DNA of 64,000 nt from Ramlibacter sp. (GTDB taxonomy: Bacteria > Pseudomonadota > Gammaproteobacteria > Burkholderiales > Burkholderiaceae_C). Of this stretch, positions 35,384-46,769 are shown one piece after another; the stretch's first letter is position 1, and every line of letters starts with the position of its first letter. Below the pieces are notes generated by a model. That model saw only the letters and a list, made by a program, of their open reading frames with translations. It made no database searches and was not told the DNA's origin. The stretch covers positions 682,001 through 746,000 of the forward strand of contig JAHBZN010000001.1 of assembly GCA_019635415.1 (NCBI GenBank), written 5' to 3'. Made by a program: the position numbers and the translations under genes.

Positions 35384-37052
35384 CCCCGCCGCCTCCGCCG
35401 CGGCGTCGGCCGCCGGCCATGCTGTCGATGCTGGTTCGCATGGGGTCGGGCTGGCCTCCATTGCCGTTGGCGGGTGCGCGGTGTTCATTCCGGCGATTGT
35501 GCAGGTTCGTGCGCAGCGGGTCTACATGGCGCGGGATGGCGCTGTCGTCGCGCTCGAAATCCTCGTCGTCACGCGGCGCGGTGTTGCGCGGCGCGTGCTG
35601 CTGGGCCGGCCGGGCCTGCTGTTGGGCAGGGCGCTGTCCGTTGCGGTTGCCGTTGCGGCCGCCTCCGTTGCCCCCGCCATTGCCGCCCCCGGCTTGCTGG
35701 CCGTTGGCGGAACCGTTGCGCGGCTTGGCCTGTTGCTGGCCGCCGCGACCGCCACCGCTGTTGGCGGCCTTGTTGTCACGGATGCGCTGCATCATCTCCT
35801 GGCGCGCAGCCTTCGCGGCGGCGGCCATCACCTCGCGGCTCGGCGGCTTGCCCGCGCCGCCCCAGATGGTCTGGCGGCCCATGGCAATGGGTTCGGCCCT
35901 TTCGCCCTCCTCAGGGCCGAAGCCGTCGATCACCTGCGCCGGGATCTGCTGCTTGGTGAAGCGCTCGATGTCCTGCATGAAGCCTTCCTCGTCCAGGCAC
36001 ACCAGGCTCACGGCTTCACCGCTGTTCCCGGCACGACCGGTACGCCCGATGCGGTGCACGTAGTCTTCGGGCACGTTCGGGATCTCGTAGTTCACGACGT
36101 GGGGCAGTTCATCGATGTCAATGCCGCGCGCGGCAATGTCGGTGGCCACGAGGGCGCGGATGTCGCCGCTCTTGAAGCCGGCCAGGGCCTGGGTACGGGC
36201 GGCCTGGCTCTTGTTGCCGTGCAGCGCCATGGCCGAGATGCCGTTCTTGGTCAGGAACTCGGCCACGTTGTTGGCGCCGAACTTGGTGCGGGTGAACACC
36301 AGCACCTGGCTCCAGTTGTGCTGCTGGATGATGTGCGCCAGCAGGGCCTTCTTCTTGCCGCGGCCCACCGGGTGGACCACCTGCGTGATGCGCTGCACCG
36401 TGGTGTTGCGCGGCGTGACCTGGATGCTCTGCGGGTTGCGCAGCAGGCCATTGGCCAGGTCGCGGATTTCATCGCTGAAGGTGGCGGAGAACAGCAGGCT
36501 CTGCTTGTCCTTGGGCAGCAGGGCCAGGATCTTCTTCACATCATGGATGAAGCCCATGTCCAGCATGCGGTCGGCCTCATCGAGCACCAGGATCTCCACG
36601 GTGGACAGGTCCAGATGCCCCTGCTGCTGCAGATCGAGCAGGCGGCCCGGGGTGGCCACCAGGATGTCGATGCCCCGCTTGATGCGGTCGATCTGCGGAT
36701 TCATGCCCACGCCGCCGAAGATCACCGTGGAGGTGAGCGGCAGGTATTTGCCGTAAGTGCGCACGGACTCTTCCACCTGGGCGGCGAGCTCGCGCGTGGG
36801 CGTCAGCACCAGGGCAGCAATGCCATCCTGGCCAAATTTGTTGGGCTTGCCCTGGCCCTTGGACAGCTTGTGCAGCAGGGGCAGGGTGAAGGCAGCGGTC
36901 TTGCCGGTGCCGGTCTGGGCGCCAGCCAGCAGGTCGTGGCCTTCAAGCACGGCGGGGATGGCCTGGGCCTGGATCGGCGTGGGTGTTTCGTAGCCCTGCT
37001 CGTGCACGGCTTTGAGAATGGCGGGTGCCAGTTTCAGTTCGTCAAAATTCAT
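35301..37052 (-). CDS. rhlE: DEAD-box RNA helicase, RhlE-like
   Basis: 583 residues. ATP-dependent RNA helicase. Motifs in order: Q motif TPIQAQAIP, motif I AQTGTGKT, Ia [20 protein letters not shown], then [12 protein letters not shown] and [10 protein letters not shown] of the second RecA domain. After about residue 375 a long low-complexity tail rich in Gly, Asn, Arg and Gln ([27 protein letters not shown]) ends in RSFGR, as in RhlE of related bacteria, and probably binds RNA non-specifically. RhlE helps ribosome assembly and RNA turnover in the cold. The 283 bp upstream contain three hairpins in what is probably its leader. Confidence 0.94.
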   Translation of the reverse strand: MNFDELKLAPAILKAVHEQGYETPTPIQAQAIPAVLEGHDLLAGAQTGTGKTAAFTLPLLHKLSKGQGKPNKFGQDGIAALVLTPTRELAAQVEESVRTYGKYLPLTSTVIFGGVGMNPQIDRIKRGIDILVATPGRLLDLQQQGHLDLSTVEILVLDEADRMLDMGFIHDVKKILALLPKDKQSLLFSATFSDEIRDLANGLLRNPQSIQVTPRNTTVQRITQVVHPVGRGKKKALLAHIIQQHNWSQVLVFTRTKFGANNVAEFLTKNGISAMALHGNKSQAARTQALAGFKSGDIRALVATDIAARGIDIDELPHVVNYEIPNVPEDYVHRIGRTGRAGNSGEAVSLVCLDEEGFMQDIERFTKQQIPAQVIDGFGPEEGERAEPIAMGRQTIWGGAGKPPSREVMAAAAKAARQEMMQRIRDNKAANSGGGRGGQQQAKPRNGSANGQQAGGGNGGGNGGGRNGNRNGQRPAQQQARPAQQHAPRNTAPRDDEDFERDDSAIPRHVDPLRTNLHNRRNEHRAPANGNGGQPDPMRTSIDSMAGGRRRGGGGGGGGRSNRGGGGGYGSRGPGNPSRSFGR

Positions 37053-37060
37053 GAAGTGAG

Positions 37061-37180
37061 GTGCCCGTTCCGGGGCACTGGGAATCAGCCTGTTTCAGCG
37101 TGTAACCACTGAGCCAGTCATAGGCAGATGGATTCAGGATGACCCGGAATCGCAAGACCCGGGTCCCAGCAGCGTGCTGG
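37061..37180 (-). promoter_or_regulatory. Structured region upstream of rhlE (three hairpins)
   Basis: GTGCCC/GGGCAC (37061-37078), GACCCGG/CCGGGTC (37141-37165) and CCAGCA/TGCTGG (37166-37180). The first ends 8 nt before the rhlE start codon, where no good ribosome site is visible. A structured leader opened by helicases or by cold is plausible. The rest of the gap to 37335 shows only a CATAAT hexamer near 37308 as a possible -10 for the DUF1631 gene. Confidence 0.4.
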
Positions 37181-37335
37181 TGCTGAGCGCAACTGGTGGC
37201 GTTCAGCAGGCGCTATTGTCGCACGACTGCCGCACGTGCGTTGACACCTTCACAACACCTGATGCCGCTGTAGCCGGAATTTGGCGATGTGACACCATGT
37301 CCGGCCCATAATTGCAGTCCACGTTCGCATTGACC

Positions 37336-39540
37336 ATGGCCAAGTTCCTGAAGCTCCGACTGGGGGTGTCCGACGACCCTACCGCATTGCAGCCCTCCTT
37401 GAGCGACTGCATGGAGGCGGTGGTCCTGCACTCCGAACCGCTCATGGCCGAGGTACTCAAGGGACTTGAAGCCGCGGTCCTCCAGAATGGGCCTCGCCGC
37501 AGCGCGGCCTTGCAGTCACCGCCCATCCGCAGCGCGGTGCTGGCCCTGCTGGAACGCCTGCCGGAGGTCACCAGCCAGTTCCGCGTCGAACTCAGCCGCG
37601 AGATTTATCACAGTGGCGGCAAGGACGACAACAACGGCGAAGTGCTCCGTTTCGAGGACCTCAAGCTGTTCGAGGATGCGGACCTTGACCAGAGCATCGA
37701 GGTGGCGCGGGCCCAGCAGGAGGTGTCGCTGGCCGTGGACGACGTCCTGCCCGGGCTTGATTCGCTGATCAGCACGCTGCTGGGCTGGCGCACCATCCAG
37801 CCCGGCCTCAATCCGCTGCGGCCCGAGGTCTTCGTGCGGGCCCTGCAGTCCTGCCTGGCGCTGAAGGTCACCGATGCTCCCGTGCGCGAATCCCTGATCA
37901 CGCCCGCTGCGGGCCTGCTGGGCATCCAGCTTCAGAAGATCTACCGCGAGATCATCGACTGGCTCAAATCCAGTGGCGTGGAGCCGGCCGTGCCCCTGGG
38001 CGGCAAGGTCAACAAGGGACACGCCGGGACGTCGGTGGTGTCGGACACCATGGCCAAGACGCTGCTCACGCTGGACAAGTTGCGCAAGCTGCTTTCGGGC
38101 GACTTTGACCAGCAGGCGCCCAAGCGCGATTTCCTGCACACCGTGCCGGCTTCCATGGTGGCGTTGCAGGACCTGAAGCAGGTCGATGTGCTGGTCAAGC
38201 GCCTCGAACAGCGGGCCAAGCAGGAACCCGCGCCGGTGGTCGAGTCGGTTGCTGCCCCTGCGCAGTCTCTGCAGAGCGACGAGCCTCCCCGCATGGGGCA
38301 CCAGCTCGGAGCGGAGGTGGTCCGGCTGATGTTTGACAACCTGGACCATGACGCGCGACTGTTGCAGCCTCTCAAAAGGCAATTGCGGGCGATGGAGCCG
38401 GCCGTGTTGCGGCTGGCGCGCGAGGATTCCCGGTTTTTCAGCGACCGCACCCACTCCGGGCGCCAACTGCTGGACGTGATCGCGCAGCGCAGCCTGGCGT
38501 TCCCGTCCGAGAGCCACGAAGGATGGCGCCGCTTCATGGACTCGGTGGACGATGCGGTGCACTGGTTGTCGGGCAAGGTGGTGGACGCAGACGTGGTGGG
38601 CGAACTGATCGACCACTTGCAGGCGGAGTGGGACCGCCAGGACAAGAACGTCCACGCGCGCAACGCCGAAGCCGCGCGCGCGCTGGCCCATGCCGAACAG
38701 CGCAACCTGCTGGCACAGAAGCTGGCCGGTGACTTCGAGCAGGTCATGGAAGGCCTGGAAATCGCCGATTTCGTCCGCGACTTCCTGCGGGGCTCCTGGT
38801 CCCAGGTGGTGGCCGACGCACGCCTGTCCAGCCCGGACGGTTCCGATGATCCGTTCGGCTACCGGGCACTGGTGGATGACCTGATCTGGAGCGTCCAGAA
38901 AACCACCGCGCGGCGCGGCCGCTCCAAGCGGCTGGCGCAGATGATTCCCGGTCTGCTGGCCAAACTGCGTGAAGGGCTGGAGCGCATCAGCTACCCGCCG
39001 GAACTCAGCAGCCGGGTGTTCGACGGGTTGGGCGCCCTGCACCATGCGGCCCTGCAGGAAGGGCGCGACGAGGACGCCCGCGCCGCGGCGCAGGCGGCGG
39101 CCGATGCAGCCGAGGCGGCGCCGAGCCAGTTCTCGGACAGCGGGCAGGAAGACGTGGAGCCCTGGCTGGCGGGCCGCGAGGCCGAGGATTCGGGTTATGT
39201 GGGGGGCGACTCGGTGATGCCCGAGGACCTCGGGGCCGTCGAACCCCAGCCCGAGGCCGTGCCATTGGCTGCCGGGGCCGAACTGCGGACGGGGACCTGG
39301 GTCGAGCTCATGGTCAACGGTCAATGGCTCCGGGTGCAGCTCACCTGGGCCAGCCCGCACGCCACACTGTTCATGTTCACCTCGCCAGCCGGAACCGCGC
39401 ACTCGATGTCGCGGCGCACGCTCGACCGCCTGCGCGGCCAGGGCCTGATCCGGGTGGTGGCCGATCGCCATGTCGTGGATGAGGCCCTGGACGAAGTGGC
39501 CAAGGCCGCGCTGCGCAACAGTCTGTCCGACAAGTCCTGA
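37336..39540 (+). CDS. DUF1631-family protein, paralog A
   Basis: 734 residues from ATG 37336. All-helical, no signal peptide or membrane segment, so cytoplasmic. DUF1631 covers most of it, including NPLRPEVFVRALQSC, LLTLDKLRKLLSGDFD and RFFSDRTHSGRQLLDVIAQRS. The C-terminal 80 residues form a small beta-rich domain (GTWVELMVNGQWLRVQLTW) resembling a PilZ-like barrel but without a visible RxxxR. Paralog B (41283-43556) has the same order and ending. The two flank ettA on one strand. The family has no established function and is sometimes mislabelled thymidine phosphorylase. Confidence 0.85.
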   Translation: MAKFLKLRLGVSDDPTALQPSLSDCMEAVVLHSEPLMAEVLKGLEAAVLQNGPRRSAALQSPPIRSAVLALLERLPEVTSQFRVELSREIYHSGGKDDNNGEVLRFEDLKLFEDADLDQSIEVARAQQEVSLAVDDVLPGLDSLISTLLGWRTIQPGLNPLRPEVFVRALQSCLALKVTDAPVRESLITPAAGLLGIQLQKIYREIIDWLKSSGVEPAVPLGGKVNKGHAGTSVVSDTMAKTLLTLDKLRKLLSGDFDQQAPKRDFLHTVPASMVALQDLKQVDVLVKRLEQRAKQEPAPVVESVAAPAQSLQSDEPPRMGHQLGAEVVRLMFDNLDHDARLLQPLKRQLRAMEPAVLRLAREDSRFFSDRTHSGRQLLDVIAQRSLAFPSESHEGWRRFMDSVDDAVHWLSGKVVDADVVGELIDHLQAEWDRQDKNVHARNAEAARALAHAEQRNLLAQKLAGDFEQVMEGLEIADFVRDFLRGSWSQVVADARLSSPDGSDDPFGYRALVDDLIWSVQKTTARRGRSKRLAQMIPGLLAKLREGLERISYPPELSSRVFDGLGALHHAALQEGRDEDARAAAQAAADAAEAAPSQFSDSGQEDVEPWLAGREAEDSGYVGGDSVMPEDLGAVEPQPEAVPLAAGAELRTGTWVELMVNGQWLRVQLTWASPHATLFMFTSPAGTAHSMSRRTLDRLRGQGLIRVVADRHVVDEALDEVAKAALRNSLSDKS

Positions 39541-39608
39541 TCCGCCCCCGATTCCGGGGCATGGCCTGATAATCAAGGGTTTGCACAACCGCAACCCCAG
39601 AAAACACA

Positions 39609-41270
<1,662 letters not shown>

Positions 41271-41282
41271 GAGGCCACCGCC

Positions 41283-43556
41283 ATGTCCGCGTCAGTCCAT
41301 CAGCAGGAAGCCGCGTTCCGGGCTTGCATTGCGGAGGCGGCAAAGCGCGGCGGGCGGCTGATGGAACGGCTGGTGGAGCAGGCGCTGCAATCGCTGCCGC
41401 AGCGCGCCTCACTGGCCAATGACAGCCATGAACGTACTGGCCTGCATGTGGCCATGCGTCAGTTGCAGCAGTTCCGCTCCGTGCTGTGCGACAGCTTCGG
41501 GCAGGCTTTGCTGTCTGAATTTTCCCAGGCCGTCACCGGAGCCGACGCGAGCCAGGGCCCCCGCAGCCTGAGCTTCGATGCGCTCGAACTCATGGGGGAC
41601 GACCAGGTTCAGGAGCGTATCGAGCGGGTCAGGGCCCAGCAGGCGGCGCAGCAGGCCGTCGAGGCCGAACTGGGGGTGCTCAACGCTCTTGTGTGCGCTG
41701 CGAGGGGGTTGAAGACCGTTCAGGCCGACCGCAATCCGTTGCGGCCTGAAATCTATGTGCGCGCGCTGGGCGCGGCGATCGCCGCCACCGGCGCACCTGC
41801 CGATGTGCGCCTGCGCTGGATGCAGCACCTGGGTGAAGCCCTGGGCCCCGAACTGGCGCGGGTCTACGCCGATCTGTCGCAGTTGCTGCGCGGCCAGGGT
41901 GTCGAGGCTGCCGGTTTCAACGTGATTCATGCACCGGTGCCGGTCGCACAGGGGCGGCCCACCGGGATGGCGCAGCCGCACCCGCGCGCCGCTCCTGAGA
42001 CCCTGCTGACCGTGGCTCAATTGCGGCGTTTGCTGTCCGGGGGCTTTGACGACATGGACGGGGCTGCTGAAGCCGGCCCGGCAGGCCGGTCCGAACCCCG
42101 CCAGCATCCCGAGTTCTCGCCGACGGTCCCCGCGGCTTTCGAGGCCTTGCAGGAGATGAAACAGGTCAATCAGGTCATGCAGCGCTTGGCCGACCGGCGC
42201 TCCGTGACCTCGGCAGGCGCCACCGAAGCCACTGGCCTGCGCGAGCAGTTGCGCAAGCAGGCCCGCGGCACCGGACAGGCGTTGGGGCTGGAGGTCGTGG
42301 GCCTGATGGTGGACACCATTGCCAACGATCCGCGGCTGCTGGGCGAGGTGCAGCAGACCGTGCGCGACCTCGAGCCCGCCTTGCTGCGCCTGGCGCTGAT
42401 CGACCCCCGGTTCTTCAGCGACAAGCAGCACCCGGCGCGGCGCCTGCTGGACCAGTTCACGGGCAGGAGCATGGCCTGGTCGTCTGCGGGTGCGGCGGGC
42501 TTTGCCGCCTTTCTGGACCCCGCGAAACAGGCAGTGCAGGCGCTGCTGACCACCCGCATCGAGGGCGCCGAACCGTTTGCGTTTGCCCTGCAGTCCCTTG
42601 AGAACCTGTGGGATGAACATGCCCGGCGCGAACGCCGTCAGCGCGAGAAGGCGGTGCAGGCGCTGTTGCAGGCGGAGCAGCGCAATCTGCTGGCCGAAAA
42701 GATTTCGCGCGACCTGCGCCAGCGGGCCGAAACGGCCGGCGCCCCTCGGGGCATCGTCTATTTCGTTGCGGGGCCATGGGCGCAGGTGATCGCGCATGCC
42801 CGTCTGACTGACCCGCAGGGGCGGGCCGACCCGCAAGGCTATGAGGACGTCGTGACGGACCTGCTGTGGAGCGCCATGCCTGAGGTGGCGTCGAGCAACC
42901 TGCCGCGGCTCACGCGGCTGATTCCGGGCTTGCTCGCCAAGTTGCGCGAGGGCCTGGAGCGCATCGGCTTTTCGCGGTCAAAGTCAGGCCGGTTCTTTGA
43001 AGAACTCATGGCCCTGCACGCGCGGGCCAGCAAGACCGGGGCGGCTTCCGCACCGGCGCCCCTGGATGCCCGGGCCCAGCTCGAGGCCCAGTTCCGCGAG
43101 GCTGATCAGGCGGGGCTGTGGCTGGCGCCCGCCGAGGCGCAGGATTCCGGATTCATGGAGACCCAGCCGCCCCAGTCCGTGGTGCCGCATCCGCTGTTTG
43201 AGGCCACCCAGCCGGGGTTCAGGGACACCCTGATCGAGCCGGACGACACCGCTGTGCCAGCGCTGGCGCAGCACGACACGGTGTCACCGGTGGCCGAGCT
43301 CACACCGGGCGCCTGGGTGGAGTTGCGCATGGACTCCGGCTGGATCCGCACGCAACTGACCTGGGCCAGTCCCCACGGCACGCTGTTCATGTTCAGCAAT
43401 GCGGATGGCGTCAATCACTCCATGACGCACCAGTCCATCGAGCGGCTTGCGGCTTCGGGCAATCTCAAGGTGCTGTCCAACCAGGCTGTGGTGGCGGGCG
43501 CGCTGGATGCGGTGGCTGAGGCGGCACTGCGCAACAGCGTGGACATCACGCTCTGA
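41283..43556 (+). CDS. DUF1631-family protein, paralog B
   Basis: 757 residues, AGGAGG 8 nt before ATG, only 12 bp after ettA, so probably co-translated with it. Same architecture as paralog A: NPLRPEIYVRALGAA, LLTVAQLRRLLSGGFD, RFFSDKQHPARRLLDQF, then the C-terminal beta-rich domain GAWVELRMDSGWIRTQLTW and LTWASPHGTLFMF. Sequence identity to paralog A is clear in these blocks and low between them, pointing to an old duplication. The last 11 bp overlap the convergent TAXI gene. Function unknown. Confidence 0.85.
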   Translation: MSASVHQQEAAFRACIAEAAKRGGRLMERLVEQALQSLPQRASLANDSHERTGLHVAMRQLQQFRSVLCDSFGQALLSEFSQAVTGADASQGPRSLSFDALELMGDDQVQERIERVRAQQAAQQAVEAELGVLNALVCAARGLKTVQADRNPLRPEIYVRALGAAIAATGAPADVRLRWMQHLGEALGPELARVYADLSQLLRGQGVEAAGFNVIHAPVPVAQGRPTGMAQPHPRAAPETLLTVAQLRRLLSGGFDDMDGAAEAGPAGRSEPRQHPEFSPTVPAAFEALQEMKQVNQVMQRLADRRSVTSAGATEATGLREQLRKQARGTGQALGLEVVGLMVDTIANDPRLLGEVQQTVRDLEPALLRLALIDPRFFSDKQHPARRLLDQFTGRSMAWSSAGAAGFAAFLDPAKQAVQALLTTRIEGAEPFAFALQSLENLWDEHARRERRQREKAVQALLQAEQRNLLAEKISRDLRQRAETAGAPRGIVYFVAGPWAQVIAHARLTDPQGRADPQGYEDVVTDLLWSAMPEVASSNLPRLTRLIPGLLAKLREGLERIGFSRSKSGRFFEELMALHARASKTGAASAPAPLDARAQLEAQFREADQAGLWLAPAEAQDSGFMETQPPQSVVPHPLFEATQPGFRDTLIEPDDTAVPALAQHDTVSPVAELTPGAWVELRMDSGWIRTQLTWASPHGTLFMFSNADGVNHSMTHQSIERLAASGNLKVLSNQAVVAGALDAVAEAALRNSVDITL

Positions 43557-44889
43557 GCAGCTTCTTGCGCACCAGGTGGATGTTGTTGCGCAGCGCGTAG
43601 AGTTCATCGGTATAGGACAGCGGGACGCTGATGCGGCCAGCCTTGCTGTCCATCGCTTCCAGCTCCTGCAGCAGTTGCGGCGCCGTGGAAGGCTCGGCCT
43701 CCCAGCGGCTCTCGATCTCGCGCAACTGGCCGTACCAGCGGAACACCCGGGAGCGAATCCTGAACTCATACAGCGGCGGCACGATCCGCGACAGCGGCAA
43801 CAGGATGGCGATGATGATGCCCAGGGCAAGCCACATGCGTTCCACGAGATTCGCCATCCAGAACGAGAGCCAGCGCTGCAACAGCGGGGGGCCGTTCCGG
43901 ATGGCACGCTCGGCCTCCTGGGCGAGCGGAAACTCGGTGTGGTCGGCGCTGGGAAATGCGCCCGCCCGGTTGAACCAGCCCGCCGAACCATGGATGTCGC
44001 GGGCGGCCAGCGCAAAGAGCTGCAGCAATGCGGGGTGCGTGTTGTCGCGCGCCAGCAGGGCCGTGGTGGACGCCACGAGGTGAACGTTTCGGGGTGGCTG
44101 GTCCTGGGCCAGATCGACGACGCCGCGCGGCAAGGTGGCCGGCGTGAGGAATGGAAAGCGGCGCGAGTAGGCCTCACTCTGCGCGAAGTCCATCAGCTTG
44201 ACTCCCGGCGTCTGAAGCAGCATCTGCACCATGAGTGACTCAGGCGCCGAGGCAAAGACCAAGGCATCGAGCTGGCCCCCGAGGAACGCCACGGTGGCTG
44301 GCGTCTGGCTGAGCTCGGACAGTTGCAGGGTCTTGATGTCAAGGTGATTGGCCTCGAACAGCTTGGCCATCAGGCTGGGCACGCCGCTGCCCGGTGTCCC
44401 CACGTTCAGCCGCAAGCCCTGCAACTGGGTGAGGGAGCCGAGGGTGGCGCTGCCGCCCGCCGTGGAGGCTGCAGGGCGGTTTTTCTTCACGGCCTCTTCG
44501 CGGTAGAACAGCCAGACCGGTTCCATGAACAGGCTGCCCAGGGATTCGATGGCATTCCCGGCACCGTCGGAGAGGTCGGCACTGCCGCCTTGCACGAACC
44601 CGAGGTCGGCCTTGCCGGCTCTCAGCAGGGCCAGGTTGTCGGAGGATCCTTCGCTGGGCAACAGCACCACCTCGATGCCATTGGCGGCAAGCGCCTTCTG
44701 GTAGCGCTTGCCGAACTCGTCATAGGCACTCTGCGCCGGACCGGTGGCCAGCGTGACCTTGCGCGGTGGGTTGGGGTCGAGCCAGAAGTAGGCCAGCAGC
44801 AGCAGGCCCGCAGCCAGCAGTGCCAGCGGGCCGGCCGAGATCAGCAGGTCGCGCAGCGAGAGCAGGGTGTGGCGGATGGCTTGAGGCAT
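43546..44889 (-). CDS. Membrane-anchored TAXI-family solute-binding protein, orphan
   Basis: 447 residues. An N-terminal uncleaved-looking helix (about 17-38, SAGPLALLAAGLLLLAYFWL) is followed by a TAXI-type TRAP binding domain (VTLATGPAQSAYDEFG, LPSEGSSDNLALLRAG, ADLGFVQGG, LNVGTPGSGVPSLMAKL). A second helix (about 352-375, LVERMWLALGIIIAILLPL) and a cytoplasmic coiled tail of about 70 residues end the protein. TAXI proteins normally pair with DctM-type permeases, but none is adjacent. Anchoring at both ends suggests a sensor or a protein serving a distant permease. Confidence 0.82.
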   Translation of the reverse strand: MPQAIRHTLLSLRDLLISAGPLALLAAGLLLLAYFWLDPNPPRKVTLATGPAQSAYDEFGKRYQKALAANGIEVVLLPSEGSSDNLALLRAGKADLGFVQGGSADLSDGAGNAIESLGSLFMEPVWLFYREEAVKKNRPAASTAGGSATLGSLTQLQGLRLNVGTPGSGVPSLMAKLFEANHLDIKTLQLSELSQTPATVAFLGGQLDALVFASAPESLMVQMLLQTPGVKLMDFAQSEAYSRRFPFLTPATLPRGVVDLAQDQPPRNVHLVASTTALLARDNTHPALLQLFALAARDIHGSAGWFNRAGAFPSADHTEFPLAQEAERAIRNGPPLLQRWLSFWMANLVERMWLALGIIIAILLPLSRIVPPLYEFRIRSRVFRWYGQLREIESRWEAEPSTAPQLLQELEAMDSKAGRISVPLSYTDELYALRNNIHLVRKKLLRA

Positions 44890-44935
44890 GGCTTTGGATT
44901 CTGGCCGATGGCGCGCGCGCGGGTGTCAAGCCCGG

Positions 44936-45952
44936 TTACAGATCACCTGCGGCCGGCAAGTGCAATTCGCCGGCCGACAGGCCGCGGGTTGCGCGCACCG
45001 CGCGCACGACCGCCCGCGCGGTGGCTTCGGCGGCCATGGTGCCCAGCACCATCATGCCGGGGTGCCGGGCCGCGCGGCCGGTGGCGAGCGCAAACAGCGT
45101 GTCTCCGTCACTCATGGTGTGCACCGGGTTGATGCTGCGGGCGAGCCCATCGTGCGCCATCTGCGCCAGCTTGGTGGCCTGGGTCTTGGTGAGCACCGCG
45201 TCCGTGCCGATCACGCCAATGGTGGTGTTGGTGCCCGCCAGCAGGGGGCGAGGCGCCTCACCTCGCAGCAGCGCGCGGCGAGTGTCCAGCAGTTTCCGGC
45301 CATTGGCCGTGCGGGCGCCGGCAATCACCTGGGCCGTGTCCGGGTCCACCACGTCGCCCAGTGCATTGCAGGCGACCAGCGCGCCGACCGTCACGCCGGC
45401 CACGGTGACCGAGGCCGTGCCCACGCCGCCTTTCATCGCGCGGTCAATGCCGAAAATCTTGCCCACGGCGGCTCCGGCGCCCACGCCCACGTTGCCTTCG
45501 GCGGGCCGGCGGTTCGACGCGGCGGCGCAGGCGGCACGCCCGGCGTCGGCGTCGGGCCGCACCTGCGGGTCTCCCACCAGCAGGTCGAACAGCACGGCGG
45601 CGGGCACGATGGGCAGTCGGCCGACACGCACGTCAAAGCCCACGTTGCGCTCTTCGAGCCAGCGCATCGCGCCGCTGGCGGCATCCAGGCCCCAGGCACT
45701 GCCGCCCGCGAGCATCACCGCATGGACCTGTTCGACGAGGTTGACGGGCGATAGCAGGTCGGTCTCGCGCGTGCCGGGTGCTGCCCCCCGGACATCCACG
45801 CCGGCCACGGCGCCTTCGCGCGCCAGCACCACGGTGCAGCCCGTGGGCCGGCGAGCGTCGGTGAAATGGCCGACTTCGAGGCCGGCGACATCGGTGAGGG
45901 AGCCCGCTCGCGACCGGCGGGTGGGGGCTTGCTGTGGCGGGGAAGACGGCAT
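44936..45952 (-). CDS. P1-family N-terminal nucleophile peptidase/amidase
   Basis: 338 residues. DmpA/NylC superfamily: self-cleaving amidase or aminopeptidase. LTDVAGLEVGHFTDARRPTGCTVV, given as DVAGLEVGHFTD then GCTVVL, is the family N-terminus; VMLAGGSAWGLDAASG follows. The predicted autocleavage site is Asn242-Thr243 in AGTNTTIGV, the same motif as in the nylon-oligomer hydrolase NylC, making Thr243 the nucleophile. Natural substrates of these proteins are mostly unknown (beta-peptides, small amides). No signal peptide. Single gene unit. Confidence 0.88.
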   Translation of the reverse strand: MPSSPPQQAPTRRSRAGSLTDVAGLEVGHFTDARRPTGCTVVLAREGAVAGVDVRGAAPGTRETDLLSPVNLVEQVHAVMLAGGSAWGLDAASGAMRWLEERNVGFDVRVGRLPIVPAAVLFDLLVGDPQVRPDADAGRAACAAASNRRPAEGNVGVGAGAAVGKIFGIDRAMKGGVGTASVTVAGVTVGALVACNALGDVVDPDTAQVIAGARTANGRKLLDTRRALLRGEAPRPLLAGTNTTIGVIGTDAVLTKTQATKLAQMAHDGLARSINPVHTMSDGDTLFALATGRAARHPGMMVLGTMAAEATARAVVRAVRATRGLSAGELHLPAAGDL

Positions 45953-45991
45953 GAATCCATTATCCGTGCAGCCGCGCGGTCCGCCGCCTGA

Positions 45992-46285
45992 CTACCGTGC
46001 GACCTTCTCCACCTCGGTGACCGTGATGGCGCCGCGCTCCTGTTCCGCGTGGAAGCGGATCTTGTCGCCGACGGCCAGGCTGTCCAGCAGCGCCGGATCC
46101 TTGACCCTGAATACCATGGTCATGCCGGGCATGTCCAGGTTCTTGATGGGGCCGTGCCGGAGGGTGAGCTTGCCGTTGTCCTTGTCGATCTTGCGGACCT
46201 CGGCGTCGGCCATGTCCTTCGCGGTCTGGGCCACGGCCAGTGTCGACGCCAGTGCGATCAGCAGCGCGGAAACGAGTTGTCTCAT
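45992..46285 (-). CDS. CusF-like periplasmic copper-binding protein
   Basis: 97 residues from ATG 46285. Signal peptide MRQLVSALLIALASTLAVAQ is followed by a CusF/CopB-type OB fold. The metal motif DMPGMTMVFRV carries the two methionines that bind Cu(I) or Ag(I); the usual tryptophan stacking on the metal is not obvious and Phe may replace it. CusF proteins shuttle copper to efflux pumps; here the surrounding cluster has an outer-membrane factor and a multicopper oxidase but no RND pump in view. Last gene of the minus-strand copper group. Confidence 0.88.
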   Translation of the reverse strand: MRQLVSALLIALASTLAVAQTAKDMADAEVRKIDKDNGKLTLRHGPIKNLDMPGMTMVFRVKDPALLDSLAVGDKIRFHAEQERGAITVTEVEKVAR

Positions 46286-46298
46286 GATGGGGGGCCTT

Positions 46299-46748
46299 TC
46301 AGGGGTAGGTTTGATACACGCGGGTGCGCTGGTCTGGGGTGACCAGCAACACGTCAAAACGATCCTTGCGTCCTCCATAGGCGGGGCCGTCCATGCCGGG
46401 CGATCCAACGGGCATGCCCGGCACCGCCAGACCCAGTGCACGGGGCTTCTCGCGCAGCAGCCGCTGGATCTCGCGGGCCGGCACATGGCCCTCGATCACG
46501 TAGCCGTTCACCCGTGCGGTATGGCAACTGGCAAGGGACTCGGGCAAGCCCATCCGCTGGCGCACCGCGGGGTTGCCGCCATCGTGGACCTGGACCCGGA
46601 AGCCGTGGCCCCGCAAATGGGCGACCCAATCCTTGCAACAGCCGCATTGCGGGTCTTTCCAGACTTCGACGTCGATGGGAGCCGCGCTCCAGGCCGTGAC
46701 AGACAGCGTGGTGCCCAGTGACGCCATGAGCAGGGTTCTGCGTTCCAT
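46299..46748 (-). CDS. DUF411 metal-binding protein
   Basis: 149 residues. A Sec signal (ERRTLLMASLGTTLSVTAWSA) precedes a DUF411 domain of thioredoxin-like shape. The metal site is WKDPQCGCCKDWV with three cysteines (CxCC), and C-HT in SCHTARVNGY is the second conserved site; EGHVPAREI and GLAVPGMPVGSPGM complete the family pattern. DUF411 proteins occur in copper-resistance clusters and bind copper. 13 bp upstream of cusF-like gene, probably co-transcribed. Confidence 0.9.
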   Translation of the reverse strand: MERRTLLMASLGTTLSVTAWSAAPIDVEVWKDPQCGCCKDWVAHLRGHGFRVQVHDGGNPAVRQRMGLPESLASCHTARVNGYVIEGHVPAREIQRLLREKPRALGLAVPGMPVGSPGMDGPAYGGRKDRFDVLLVTPDQRTRVYQTYP

Positions 46749-46769
46749 ATTTGGATTCCTTTCAGGGGT

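Noticed and set aside
34730..35488. Longer form of the NAD(P)-binding protein from ATG 35488
   Set aside because: The extra 35 residues are low-complexity Ala/Pro and only read the rhlE tail in another frame; GTG 35383 has a good ribosome site.
44766..46721. 651-codon plus-strand open frame
   Set aside because: Antisense to the P1 peptidase, CusF-like and DUF411 genes, Ser/Arg/Pro-rich shadow.
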